From positions 186,001 through 250,000 of the forward strand of contig NZ_QEQQ01000001.1 in assembly GCF_003097235.1 (NCBI RefSeq): DNA of 64,000 bases, given 5' to 3'. Within the stretch, counting starts at the first letter, position 1. The number at the start of each line of letters is the position of its first letter. A model generated the notes under the pieces. That model did not search any database and was not told the DNA's origin. It saw only the letters and a list, made by a program, of their open reading frames with translations. Source of the DNA: Pseudomonas sp. CC120222-01a (GTDB taxonomy: Bacteria > Pseudomonadota > Gammaproteobacteria > Pseudomonadales > Pseudomonadaceae). The translations under genes were made by a program, and so were the position numbers. Positions 1 to 7,453 of this stretch are shown here, piece after piece.

Positions 1-1
1 C

Positions 2-274
2 TTGTCACCGCTGCTGTCATTCATTCCAGGCTTCGATGTTCAGACAGGCGCGCTGCTCGGAATGGGGGCCTACCTTGGCGGCGTGACTCGATCGCCATTG
101 ACCGGCTCAGTGATTGTACTTGAGCTGTCCCACAGCCCTGACTTGGCCATTCCGCTTCTCGCAGCAGGCCTCATTGCGTCGTCCGTCTCCGGATGGATCG
201 CGCCGGTCTCGCTCTATCACGCCTTGGCACACAATATAACCAAGCAGCTGGAAGGCTCGCCAACAGCACGATAA
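2..274 (+). CDS. ClC-family chloride channel, C-terminal part (5' truncated by window)
   Basis: The open frame enters from the window edge and encodes about 90 residues of the last membrane segments of a voltage-gated ClC-type chloride channel or chloride/proton exchanger. The segment 'GAYLGGVTRSPLTG' followed by 'VIVLELS' is typical of the conserved C-terminal half of the family, and two hydrophobic stretches fit the last helices. There is no CBS domain after the membrane part, so this is the short bacterial form. The gene ends about 50 bases before the left island repeat, so it marks the chromosomal flank. The N-terminal part and promoter are outside the window. Confidence 0.8.
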   Translation: MSPLLSFIPGFDVQTGALLGMGAYLGGVTRSPLTGSVIVLELSHSPDLAIPLLAAGLIASSVSGWIAPVSLYHALAHNITKQLEGSPTAR

Positions 275-337
275 GGTTTGCATGCGCCAGATCTCTGAAT
301 CACCTGGCTAACAGATGGGTCGAGATACTAGAGGCAT

Positions 338-360
338 AAAAAAACCCTGAAAAATCAGGG
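338..360 (-). terminator. Rho-independent terminator of the displaced tRNA-Ser 3' end
   Basis: On the minus strand a CCCTGA / TCAGGG stem with a T-rich loop is followed by seven T residues. It lies just beyond the CCA end of the tRNA fragment. The intact tRNA at 10431-10518 has its own copy. Confidence 0.75.
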
Positions 361-376
361 CTTTAATAAGAATTAG

Positions 377-437
377 TGGCGGAAGCGTAGAGATTCGAAC
401 TCTAGGATAGTTGCGCATCGACGGTTTTCAAGACCGT
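377..437 (-). pseudogene. tRNA-Ser 3' fragment (not functional)
   Basis: Read on the minus strand, it supplies the anticodon loop, variable arm, T-arm, acceptor 3' strand and encoded CCA of tRNA-Ser(UGA), but the D-arm and acceptor 5' strand are replaced by unrelated island sequence. It is the displaced end of the original gene, not a working tRNA. Confidence 0.8.
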
Positions 438-475
438 GGTACAAGTGCCCTATCCATGCGGGCGCAAAGCCGAAA

Positions 476-552
476 TCGATTCCAAAACAAAGACGAAACG
501 ACACAGCTACAAGCCGCATACTTTAAGGGTCGCCGTTTCGGTTTTGGAATCG
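476..552. repeat. Imperfect inverted repeat in the left island end
   Basis: The arms 'CGATTCCAAAAC..GAAACG' (from about 477) and 'CGTTTCGGTTTTGGAATCG' (to about 552) are near reverse complements separated by about 32 bases. It lies right inside the att repeat. It may be a recombinase arm site or a remnant of a phage control region. No gene is seen at 438-581. Confidence 0.5.
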
Positions 553-581
553 GTTTTTGCTGTAATTTTCAAGCAGTTTGA

Positions 582-904
582 CGGAACCACCCGCTGCTAC
601 AAGCTCCCCAGGAAGTGCGGAATGATCTCAAGGCTCTGGAGTAATCTCTGTCTCAGTGGCTCCGCCTGAGCACCTGGCACACGAAGCACCCGGAGAATGA
701 GCAGCTCTTTCACCATGCCTTGCAGGCGTCGTTTGCAGAGCACGATACAGCATCGCTTTCGAGGAGCTCTTCGAGGCAATACCCAACGTGAAAGCCGAGC
801 GGCTCCCAGGGCACGAGCGCTATCGGGCCAGGGACATCGAGCGGTACGCTAGGCGCGCCGAGATCATCGGCTATAACCTCTTCCACGTGCGCAACTGCCA
901 GTAA
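582..904 (+). pseudogene. Decayed gene of unknown function at the left island end
   Basis: Two reading frames join into one protein-like sequence. The first part reads 'QAPQEVRNDLKALE', then an in-frame TAA near 642, then 'SQWLRLSTWHTKHPENEQ'. Near 750-760 the frame shifts by two and continues through 'FEELFEAIPNVKAERLPG' and 'RYARRAEIIGYNLFHV' to a stop at 902-904. The charged, regular composition of both parts suggests a former real gene broken by one nonsense codon and one frameshift. I do not recognise the family; its position beside the att repeat suggests phage or island origin. Confidence 0.5.
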
Positions 905-1243
905 TGCAGCAGTAGTGTGAAAAATCGACCGGAGGCCGCGCCCTCAACGGCCTATGCGTCGAGGCTGTCTGTCATGCATTGGCGAGTTGGGGCGACTTTC
1001 GCCCAGTGGAACCGAGAAGCTACAGCGCAGTTTTAAGCAGCAAAAGCACCCTCCCCCGGCGTTCTGCCCCTCCTCCCCCTTACTTCTTGGCCGGCCGCAG
1101 GATCTCGTGAAATTGAGTTGTTCGGCTCTGGCTCGGTGTACTTGAACAGGCGGCATGCGTACCACAGCGCCTGCCAACCCCTTATTGGAAGTTGAGAAAC
1201 CCGTGTATGATCGAAAAAAACTAAGGACGCGTTCTTATCTTCC
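905..1243. other. Non-coding stretch before the island operon
   Basis: No convincing gene is seen; short frames on both strands have no family features. A weak sigma70-like pair, TTGGAA near 1183 and TATGAT near 1204 with a 15-base spacer, lies about 35 bases before the first operon gene and may be its promoter, but the spacing is poor. Confidence 0.35.
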
Positions 1244-2509
1244 ATGAAAGATCTTGCACTCTCCCCATTTTCAAAGCGCATATGCCTTGACGTTACATTT
1301 TTCTTGACCCTTTTACTCGGGTTGGTACTCGTCTATCACCTGGGCTTCCATGCCATGGTCGACCGGTTCGACGCAGCCCCAGAGCGCTTGAGGGATTACA
1401 CCTTTCCTGTTTGGGGCAGAATGCCTTGGTTCGAACATGGTTTCCTGACTTTCCTAAACCCCGACGCTTACGCCCAGCATGAGGCATACGCCAACCACTC
1501 TACTCTTTACCTCATCTTCATGCGGGGCCTTTTCCTGTTGCAAGAGTGGGTGCCCTCCCTGCCCCCGCGAACAACAGCAGCTATCTTGGCCATGCTCGCT
1601 TCGCTGGGCGCGATGTGGTTCACGATCCGACGTCAGCTCGCAATCAGCAATGATGGGCGTAATTACTTGCTGGTATTAGCTGCCCTGCTGTATTTCCTGA
1701 CCCTTCCAAATTTCTGGATTTCGCTCGGAAAGTTCAATGTCGACAATGGCTTTGTCTTCGTCTTCCCTGTATTGCTGATGACCAGCATTCTGCTTGAGCG
1801 GGACGACGCTAAAGGCAAAACATTCTGGATCTGCGCCCTGTCGCTTTGCCTGGTCATGCCGATGGCGGGTGCGTTGTTTAGCATGTTCATGCTGGCAATG
1901 ACACTGCTGGTCAATCCTAGCGACAGACACAGACTCAAAGTCTGCGGGGTGCTCATGGCGGTTTCCGTCGCCGCTTACCTGCAACCTGTTCTGGTGGCCA
2001 AGGTCCTGGGTTTCTCAAGCCAGAACAGCACGTGGCTGTTTCGCTCCGGCCTGGATGGAGACATGCGCTTCTTTGGCAACTTCATCGACTCCGTGGTAGC
2101 GCCGCAATTCAATCGCCCTTGGTACATGATTGCGCTCCCTGCGACAGTACTGTTACTGCAATTCGCCTGTTGCTGGCGAGTATCGGGGGCAATCCTGCCG
2201 CCGCCGGGCCAGTCGGATGGCATGCAAGGCATACCGTACGCATTCTCAGTCTATCTTCTGATGTTGCTGTTCTGGCCTCAGGCGGTATCCATTCACCCCT
2301 ATTTGTATGACGCATTGCTGATTGGACCCTTGGTCAGTTGGGTGGCGATCAATTTCGCTACGCGAGCGGTATTCGCCAAGCATTTTGTGTTGTGGTTGTT
2401 ACTATTTGCCTTCCTGATCCAGTTCAACCTGACCAAAATCGCCCAAGCGGGCCATTGCACCGATTGCTATTACCCCGCATGGGGCATGCTTGGCAGCAGG
2501 GCGGGATAG
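1244..2509 (+). CDS. Polytopic membrane protein, candidate GT-C-type glycosyltransferase
   Basis: This 421-residue protein is strongly hydrophobic with roughly nine to eleven membrane segments and a large non-membrane loop between helices 1 and 2 (about residues 40-100, rich in aromatic and charged residues). A single N-terminal helix followed by a big periplasmic loop, then many helices, is the topology of GT-C glycosyltransferases and of phage Gtr serotype enzymes. I recognise no specific family motif. It is the first gene of a compact operon, 8 bases ahead of the WbqC-like gene, with a GtrB/ArnC-type transferase and an ArnE-type small protein downstream. From that context I infer that it moves a lipid-linked sugar onto a surface glycan, the place of ArnT or Gtr. 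A polymerase- or flippase-like role is possible. Confidence 0.55.
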   Translation: MKDLALSPFSKRICLDVTFFLTLLLGLVLVYHLGFHAMVDRFDAAPERLRDYTFPVWGRMPWFEHGFLTFLNPDAYAQHEAYANHSTLYLIFMRGLFLLQEWVPSLPPRTTAAILAMLASLGAMWFTIRRQLAISNDGRNYLLVLAALLYFLTLPNFWISLGKFNVDNGFVFVFPVLLMTSILLERDDAKGKTFWICALSLCLVMPMAGALFSMFMLAMTLLVNPSDRHRLKVCGVLMAVSVAAYLQPVLVAKVLGFSSQNSTWLFRSGLDGDMRFFGNFIDSVVAPQFNRPWYMIALPATVLLLQFACCWRVSGAILPPPGQSDGMQGIPYAFSVYLLMLLFWPQAVSIHPYLYDALLIGPLVSWVAINFATRAVFAKHFVLWLLLFAFLIQFNLTKIAQAGHCTDCYYPAWGMLGSRAG

Positions 2510-2517
2510 TTAGAACC

Positions 2518-3207
2518 ATGAATAAGTCAATCGCAATTCTGCAGTCGAACTACATTCCCTGGAAGGGCTATGTGGACCTGATGGCCCGTGTGGACGAGTT
2601 CATCTACTACGATGAAATGCAGTACACGAAAAATGACTGGCGTAATCGCAACAAGATAAAGACGCCTCAAGGCCTACACTGGTTGAGCATCCCGGTAGGC
2701 GCTGATATACATCGTCGTATTTGCGACGTCTCCATCAATGACCCTCGGTGGGCGGCCAAACACTGGAGCACGCTGGAAGCCAACTATCGTCGAAGCCCTT
2801 GCTTCGACGAAATCGCCGCGTGGTTGGAACCCCTCTATGCAAACGCCCTGAACAATCTGTCGGACGTCAACCAATCTCTGCTAGAGGGGATATGCACGTT
2901 TCTGGGCATCTCCACCCGCCTGAGGCGCTCCACGGATTACGTATTGGAGGGAGGAAAAAGCGAGAAGCTGGTCAATCTGTGCAAACAGGCCGGGGCTACC
3001 GAATATGTGACAGGGGGGGCGGCACGCAGTTACATTGACGAAGGATTATTTGCCCAGGAGGGTATAACGGTGACCTACTTCGATTACGCTGGCTATCCCC
3101 CATATCCTCAGCTGTGGGGGGATTTCGTGCATGAGGTCAGCATTCTTGACTTGCTGTTCAATTGCGGATCAGAAACCGCTGCATACATGAAGCATGTGCA
3201 CAAATGA
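2518..3207 (+). CDS. WbqC-like family protein
   Basis: The 229-residue product begins 'MNKSIAILQSNYIPWKGY' and has 'YYDEMQYTKNDWRNRNKI', the N-terminal signature of the WbqC-like family found in O-antigen and other surface-glycan clusters. Biochemical function of the family is not settled as far as I know. It has no signal peptide or membrane segment, so it is cytoplasmic. The ATG at 2518 was chosen because the family starts there and it follows the previous stop by 8 bases; an upstream in-frame start would overlap the preceding gene widely. The gene overlaps the next by ATGA, pointing to coupled translation. Involvement in making the 4-amino sugar derivative is inferred from neighbours. Confidence 0.8.
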   Translation: MNKSIAILQSNYIPWKGYVDLMARVDEFIYYDEMQYTKNDWRNRNKIKTPQGLHWLSIPVGADIHRRICDVSINDPRWAAKHWSTLEANYRRSPCFDEIAAWLEPLYANALNNLSDVNQSLLEGICTFLGISTRLRRSTDYVLEGGKSEKLVNLCKQAGATEYVTGGAARSYIDEGLFAQEGITVTYFDYAGYPPYPQLWGDFVHEVSILDLLFNCGSETAAYMKHVHK

Positions 3208-4133
3208 AGCTTGCCATCGTATCCACCCTGTACAAATCTTCGCCCCATTTGGCAGAGTTTCACCGTCGCGCTAGCGCTGCGGCAGCCGAATTTGCCGGCG
3301 ATGACTATGAACTGATCCTTGTCAACGACGGGTCTCCTGACGATTCGCTGGAAGTGGCGATGGCGCTGGCCGAGCATGACCCTCATGTTGTGTTGCTGGA
3401 CCTATCGCGCAATTTTGGCCACCACAAGGCAATGATGACCGGACTGGCGCATAGCTCGGCGGACCTCGTCTACCTCATTGATAGCGATCTGGAAGAGCAC
3501 CCTGAGTGGCTGGCCGCTTTTGCCCAAGCGCTGACAGACAGACAGGCAGACGTCATCTATGGCGTGCAGGAGAGCCGCAAGGGGGGCCTGTTTGAACAGT
3601 GGAGCGGGAACTGGTTCTGGAGCCTGTTCAATGCGCTCACTGACATGTCCCTTACCCCCAACATCACGACCTCCCGGTTGATGACTCGTCGTTATGTCGA
3701 TGCTTTGGTACGACATGAAGAACGCGAAGTATTCATGGCCGGTCTCTGGCATATCACCGGGTTCGTTCAAGAACCGTTCGTAGTCCACAAACTCAGCCGC
3801 GGAACATCCACATATACTTTGCGGCATAAAATAGCGCTTCTGGTTAACTCGATTACATCGTTCTCCAACAAACCACTGACTGCAATTTTTTACATTGGGG
3901 CATTCATATCGGTATTGGCACTGGCGGCCAATGTATACCTGGTGCTCAACTGGTTGTTCTTCAGCCGCACACTGAGTGGATGGACCTCTTTAATGGCATC
4001 CATCTGGCTAATCGGGGGGATGTTGATATCGTCGGTGGGCATCATCGGCATCTATTTATCCAAGATATTTTCCGAGGTGAAGCAACGCCCGTATTCCATC
4101 ATTCGGCAGGTTTATCAAAGGAAAAAGGAATGA
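3204..4133 (+). CDS. GtrB/ArnC-type family 2 glycosyltransferase (polyprenyl-phosphate sugar transferase)
   Basis: The 309-residue protein has a GT-A fold N-terminal domain with 'VNDGSPDDS' (about residues 40-48), 'LSRNFGHHKAMMTG' (67-80) and a DSD metal/sugar-nucleotide motif at 93-95. Two membrane helices close the protein (about 227-252 and 262-286). This is the architecture of bactoprenol glucosyl transferase GtrB, ArnC and dolichol-phosphate-mannose synthase relatives, which load a sugar from a nucleotide donor onto undecaprenyl phosphate at the inner membrane. The start overlaps the upstream stop (ATGA) and the stop overlaps the formyltransferase start in the same way. The donor is inferred to be a TDP-4-formamido or 4-amino sugar made by neighbouring genes. 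Confidence 0.85.
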   Translation: MKLAIVSTLYKSSPHLAEFHRRASAAAAEFAGDDYELILVNDGSPDDSLEVAMALAEHDPHVVLLDLSRNFGHHKAMMTGLAHSSADLVYLIDSDLEEHPEWLAAFAQALTDRQADVIYGVQESRKGGLFEQWSGNWFWSLFNALTDMSLTPNITTSRLMTRRYVDALVRHEEREVFMAGLWHITGFVQEPFVVHKLSRGTSTYTLRHKIALLVNSITSFSNKPLTAIFYIGAFISVLALAANVYLVLNWLFFSRTLSGWTSLMASIWLIGGMLISSVGIIGIYLSKIFSEVKQRPYSIIRQVYQRKKE

Positions 4134-4816
4134 TCAGGATCGCTTTCCTTTGTTCCGGCGGCGGTGGCAACCTTCGCTTTATCGCCGAGGTCATTCGGCT
4201 CGGCTTGCTGCCTGCCCGGTTGGTCATGGTAGTTACCGACCGAGAGTGCCTCGCAAACCGCTTTGCGTGCGAAAACCAGCTGCCCAACGAAATCATTGAT
4301 TTCACCGAACCCGGGCAAGCATCACTGCTACGACTGCTAGAAGCCGCATCCGTCGATATCATCATCACCAATGTTCATCGCATTATCCACCCTGCAGTCG
4401 TTCAAGCCTTTGCCAAACGTCTACTCAATCTGCACTACTCCTTGTTACCGGCCTATGGAGCGATGATCGGGACCAAGCCGGTCGAAGCCGCACTGCAGGC
4501 GGGCAGCCTTTTTATCGGAACAACCGCTCACCTGGTCGATTTCGGCGTTGATACAGGCCCTCCATTGGTGCAATCTGCTATCCCGCTGCAGCAGGGCGAC
4601 ACACTGCCATCGGTCATGGACACTGTATTTCGCACAGGTTGTCTGTGCTTGCTCAATGCGATTCTTTTACACACGGGATCGCCAGTCAGATACTGTGGCA
4701 CTCACCTCGTCCATGGTCGTACTGTCCTGAGCAATCCAGGCTTGGCCTTTGATCAAGGACCCATAGATGACGACATGTGGCAACGCATTGCTGACTACCC
4801 CAGTCCCGCTCGTTGA
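4130..4816 (+). CDS. Formyltransferase of the PurN/ArnA-N fold, probable sugar N-formyltransferase
   Basis: The 228-residue protein starts 'MIRIAFLCSGGGGNL', like the glycinamide ribonucleotide formyltransferase fold. It keeps the family catalytic triad: Asn100 and His102 in 'NLHYSLLP', and Asp141 in 'DTGPPL'. These enzymes move a formyl group from 10-formyltetrahydrofolate to an amine. A housekeeping purN would not sit inside a glycan operon, and the next genes include a WecE-type aminotransferase, so the likely substrate is a 4-amino-4,6-dideoxy sugar nucleotide, as for the N-terminal domain of ArnA and other sugar N-formyltransferases. It is translationally coupled to the glycosyltransferase (ATGA overlap). 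Substrate identity is inference; the fold and triad are seen directly. Confidence 0.75.
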   Translation: MIRIAFLCSGGGGNLRFIAEVIRLGLLPARLVMVVTDRECLANRFACENQLPNEIIDFTEPGQASLLRLLEAASVDIIITNVHRIIHPAVVQAFAKRLLNLHYSLLPAYGAMIGTKPVEAALQAGSLFIGTTAHLVDFGVDTGPPLVQSAIPLQQGDTLPSVMDTVFRTGCLCLLNAILLHTGSPVRYCGTHLVHGRTVLSNPGLAFDQGPIDDDMWQRIADYPSPAR

Positions 4817-4840
4817 GGACCGCGCTTCGGAAAGCCATTC

Positions 4841-5209
4841 ATGAACTATTATCTAGCCATCCTGCCGGTCACCTTGCTGGTGAGTTACAGTCAATTGATC
4901 GTGAAGTGGCGCACCCAGGCCGGCGCAGGGGAGTCAGCCGACAGTTTGCTCGGTCGCTTGCTGGCTTTCTTGAAAGACCCCATCCTGATGTCGGCATATG
5001 CTGCCGCCTTGCTGGCATCGTTCGTATGGCTGTTCGTGGTGGCACGCCTGCCACTCGCTGTCGCTTTTCCCATCTACATAGGCAGCACTTTCCTGCTGGT
5101 GTTGCTGGGCAGCTTCCTGATCCTCGGTGAAACAGTGAGCTTGATCAAGATCATCGCTGCACTGCTAATTTTGGCAGGCATTCTGCTCGGGGTGTCAGCC
5201 GATGCTTGA
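4841..5209 (+). CDS. SMR/ArnE-like small membrane protein, candidate lipid-linked sugar flippase subunit
   Basis: This 122-residue protein has four predicted membrane helices and the small-multidrug-resistance fold, with a conserved-looking 'FPIYIGSTFLLVLLGSF' helix near residue 77. Short proteins of this kind next to GtrB/ArnC transferases act as flippases or flippase subunits for undecaprenyl-phosphate-linked sugars (ArnE/ArnF; GtrA has the same role with another sequence). It lies 24 bases after the formyltransferase and its end overlaps the methyltransferase start by 8 bases. A drug-export role is less likely in this operon. Whether it works alone as a homodimer is unknown; only one copy is present, whereas Arn systems use two. 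Confidence 0.65.
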   Translation: MNYYLAILPVTLLVSYSQLIVKWRTQAGAGESADSLLGRLLAFLKDPILMSAYAAALLASFVWLFVVARLPLAVAFPIYIGSTFLLVLLGSFLILGETVSLIKIIAALLILAGILLGVSADA

Positions 5210-6068
5210 TTCAGCGCTCAAAAGCATGCAGCTGTGGTTCGCCGAGCTGCGCACACGCATGCCCGATGAAGAGGCCCAGACACTGTTCGACACGTACGCG
5301 GAAGAAGCAATGTTCGGCCGGCGCCTCATTGCTTCCGATCTGGAGCGACTTCCCCTTGGCAGTGCCATTCTGGAAGTAGGCGCCGGCGCGATGCTTCTCA
5401 GCAGCCAACTGACAAAGGAAGGCTATGAGGTTACAGCACTGGAACCGACCGGCACCGGATTCACGCATTTCGAGCGGATGCGTGCGGCAGTTCTGCAGAG
5501 CGCTGAAGAAGGCGGATTTGCACCGAAGCTATGCTCGATGCGTGCAGAGGAATTGCATCAACCCGCCACGTTCAGTTATGGGTTTTCAGTTAATGTGATG
5601 GAACACGTGGACGATATCAGCATCTCGCTCGAACGCATCACAGATAGCCTCAAGCTCGGCGGGATCTATCGCTTCACCTGTGCTAACTACCTGTTCCCCT
5701 ACGAGCCCCACTTCAACCTGCCCACGCTATTTTCCAAGAAACTGACCGAGAAAATGCTGGGTGCTCGAATTTTCAACAGTACTCGGGTGACCGACCCTGC
5801 GGGAACATGGCAGTCACTCAACTGGATCACCGTCCCACAGGTTGCTGGCATTGCTCGCCGCTCGAGACAGATGCAGGCAACTTTTGATCGCCGCATGCTG
5901 GTAGACGCGTTCGAACGGGTACTGAAGGATCCGCTATTCGCCCGTCGACGCTCCCCGCTTGTTTGCGCCATGATCAAACGGATGGTGGCGTTGCGCCTGC
6001 ACAAGCTTTTGATGCTCATTCCCGCCACTATGCAACCGATTATAGACTGCCGAATCCGTAGACACTAA
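5202..6068 (+). CDS. Class I SAM-dependent methyltransferase
   Basis: The 288-residue protein has the Rossmann-type SAM motif 'ILEVGAGAMLLSSQL' (about residues 56-70), followed by an acidic 'ALEPTG' strand end, and 'FSVNVMEHVDDI' for motif post-II/III. It resembles general glycan or small-molecule methyltransferases; I cannot name the substrate. The start at 5202 overlaps the upstream gene by 8 bases, so it belongs to the same transcript. It may O-methylate the transferred sugar or cap the glycan, which is inference from the operon. Confidence 0.7.
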   Translation: MLDSALKSMQLWFAELRTRMPDEEAQTLFDTYAEEAMFGRRLIASDLERLPLGSAILEVGAGAMLLSSQLTKEGYEVTALEPTGTGFTHFERMRAAVLQSAEEGGFAPKLCSMRAEELHQPATFSYGFSVNVMEHVDDISISLERITDSLKLGGIYRFTCANYLFPYEPHFNLPTLFSKKLTEKMLGARIFNSTRVTDPAGTWQSLNWITVPQVAGIARRSRQMQATFDRRMLVDAFERVLKDPLFARRRSPLVCAMIKRMVALRLHKLLMLIPATMQPIIDCRIRRH

Positions 6069-6151
6069 CAATGACTAGTATCACGTGGCAGCATCAATCA
6101 GATGTCTGAGTGCTTACTGCCTCACTTATTAATTTACAATCAAGGGTAGCC

Positions 6152-7288
6152 ATGGCCGACATCATTCCATTCAATAGCCCGTACATGACAGGTAAGGAAC
6201 TGTTTTATATTGCCGAGGCTAAATTCAACAACAAACTCGCCGGCGATGGTGGCTTCACTAAGCGTTGCCATCAATGGCTAGAGACGCAGACAGGCACTAA
6301 CAAGGCATTGTTGACGCACTCCTGTACAGCGGCCCTGGAAATGGCGGCTTTGTTACTGGAACTGCAACCAGGGGACGAAGTGATACTTCCCTCTTTTACT
6401 TTTGTCTCGACTGCAAATGCTTTCGTGCTGCGTGGTGCCGTGCCCGTCTTTGTCGACATCCGAGAAGACACACTCAATCTCGATGAGTCCCTTGTAGAAG
6501 AAGCAATCACGGCCAGGACCCGCGCTATCGTCCCGGTGCACTACGCGGGTGTTGCATGCGAAATGGACACCCTAATGAGCATCGCTGCGCGGCACGGCCT
6601 GAAAGTTGTCGAGGATGCGGCTCAAGGCGTGATGGCCAACTACAAGGGGCGCGCGCTGGGCTCCATCGGTGACTTTGGAGCCTTCAGCTTCCACGAAACC
6701 AAAAATGTCATCTGTGGCGAAGGCGGCGCCTTGTTGGTGAACTCACAAGCATCAGCGCTGCGAGCGGAAATCATCCGCGAGAAGGGCACTGATCGCAGCC
6801 GTTTTTTCCGTGGTGAAGTCGACAAGTACACCTGGCAAGAAGTGGGCTCCTCATTTCTACCCGGAGAGATCACTGCCGCCTTCCTCTGGGCGCAACTGCA
6901 GGAAGCCCAATCAATCACCAATGAGCGACTGGCCACCTGGGAGCAATATCACGCCTCACTGCAGTCTCTAGAAAAATACGGGGCGATCCGCCGTCCTATC
7001 ATACCGGCCGACTGCCAGCACAATGCGCACATGTACTACGTTTTGCTGGCCCCCGAACTTAACCGCCAAGCTGTGCTCGATAGCCTCAAACAGCAAGGTG
7101 TTCAGGCTGTGTTTCACTATGTTCCCTTGCACGACTCGCCTGCAGGACGGAGGCACGGGCGGACGCATGGAGCGCTAGACGTAACCCTTAATCAGTCGTC
7201 CCGGCTGATACGCTTGCCGCTATGGGTGGGCATCTCAGCCGAGCAGCAAGCCCAAGTCATGTATGCACTTGAGCGCGCGACGCGCTGA
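6152..7288 (+). CDS. wecE: WecE-type dTDP-4-amino-4,6-dideoxygalactose transaminase
   Basis: The 378-residue protein matches the DegT/DnrJ/EryC1 PLP aminotransferases and is especially close to WecE/RffA as I know it: 'KLAGDGGFTKRC', 'LLTHSCTAALEMAALLL', 'PSFTFVSTANAFVLRGA' and 'VPVHYAGVACEMDT'. The PLP lysine is Lys184 in 'SFHETKN'. WecE transfers an amino group from glutamate to C4 of dTDP-4-keto-6-deoxyglucose. The ATG at 6152 was chosen because it gives the family N-terminus ('IIPFNSP'); an upstream in-frame start adds only 14 unrelated residues. It lies 83 bases after the methyltransferase. dTDP-4-keto-6-deoxyglucose would have to come from RmlA/RmlB encoded elsewhere. Confidence 0.88.
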   Translation: MADIIPFNSPYMTGKELFYIAEAKFNNKLAGDGGFTKRCHQWLETQTGTNKALLTHSCTAALEMAALLLELQPGDEVILPSFTFVSTANAFVLRGAVPVFVDIREDTLNLDESLVEEAITARTRAIVPVHYAGVACEMDTLMSIAARHGLKVVEDAAQGVMANYKGRALGSIGDFGAFSFHETKNVICGEGGALLVNSQASALRAEIIREKGTDRSRFFRGEVDKYTWQEVGSSFLPGEITAAFLWAQLQEAQSITNERLATWEQYHASLQSLEKYGAIRRPIIPADCQHNAHMYYVLLAPELNRQAVLDSLKQQGVQAVFHYVPLHDSPAGRRHGRTHGALDVTLNQSSRLIRLPLWVGISAEQQAQVMYALERATR

Positions 7289-7453
7289 CTGCGGGCGGTG
7301 CGTGGCGCCGGAGTTAAAATCCATCCTCCCAAAGTCAAGCTCCGGAATCTGTGAAGGCAAAAAATGCCCGTTTGGTGGCTGGAAGCCTTGGCAGCACTGT
7401 TAAGATGCTCACCATTAAGAAGAACGGTTCAGAAAAACGGATCAAACTCAAAC

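Larger units (their letters stand above)
322..437. repeat. Left att-like direct repeat (displaced tRNA-Ser 3' end plus terminator)
   Basis: This segment matches 10375-10491 almost base for base, from 'GAGATACT' through the tRNA terminator and T-arm to the anticodon stem. Identity stops abruptly after 'GACCGT', inside the anticodon stem, where tRNA-targeting recombinases usually cross over. One difference (G at 414 where the right copy has C) would break the innermost pair of the tRNA variable-arm stem, as expected for a copy that no longer makes tRNA. Confidence 0.8.

Noticed and set aside
436..669. 77-codon frame next to the left att site as an integrase remnant
   Set aside because: It has no tyrosine-recombinase motif and overlaps both the inverted repeat and the better-supported broken frame.
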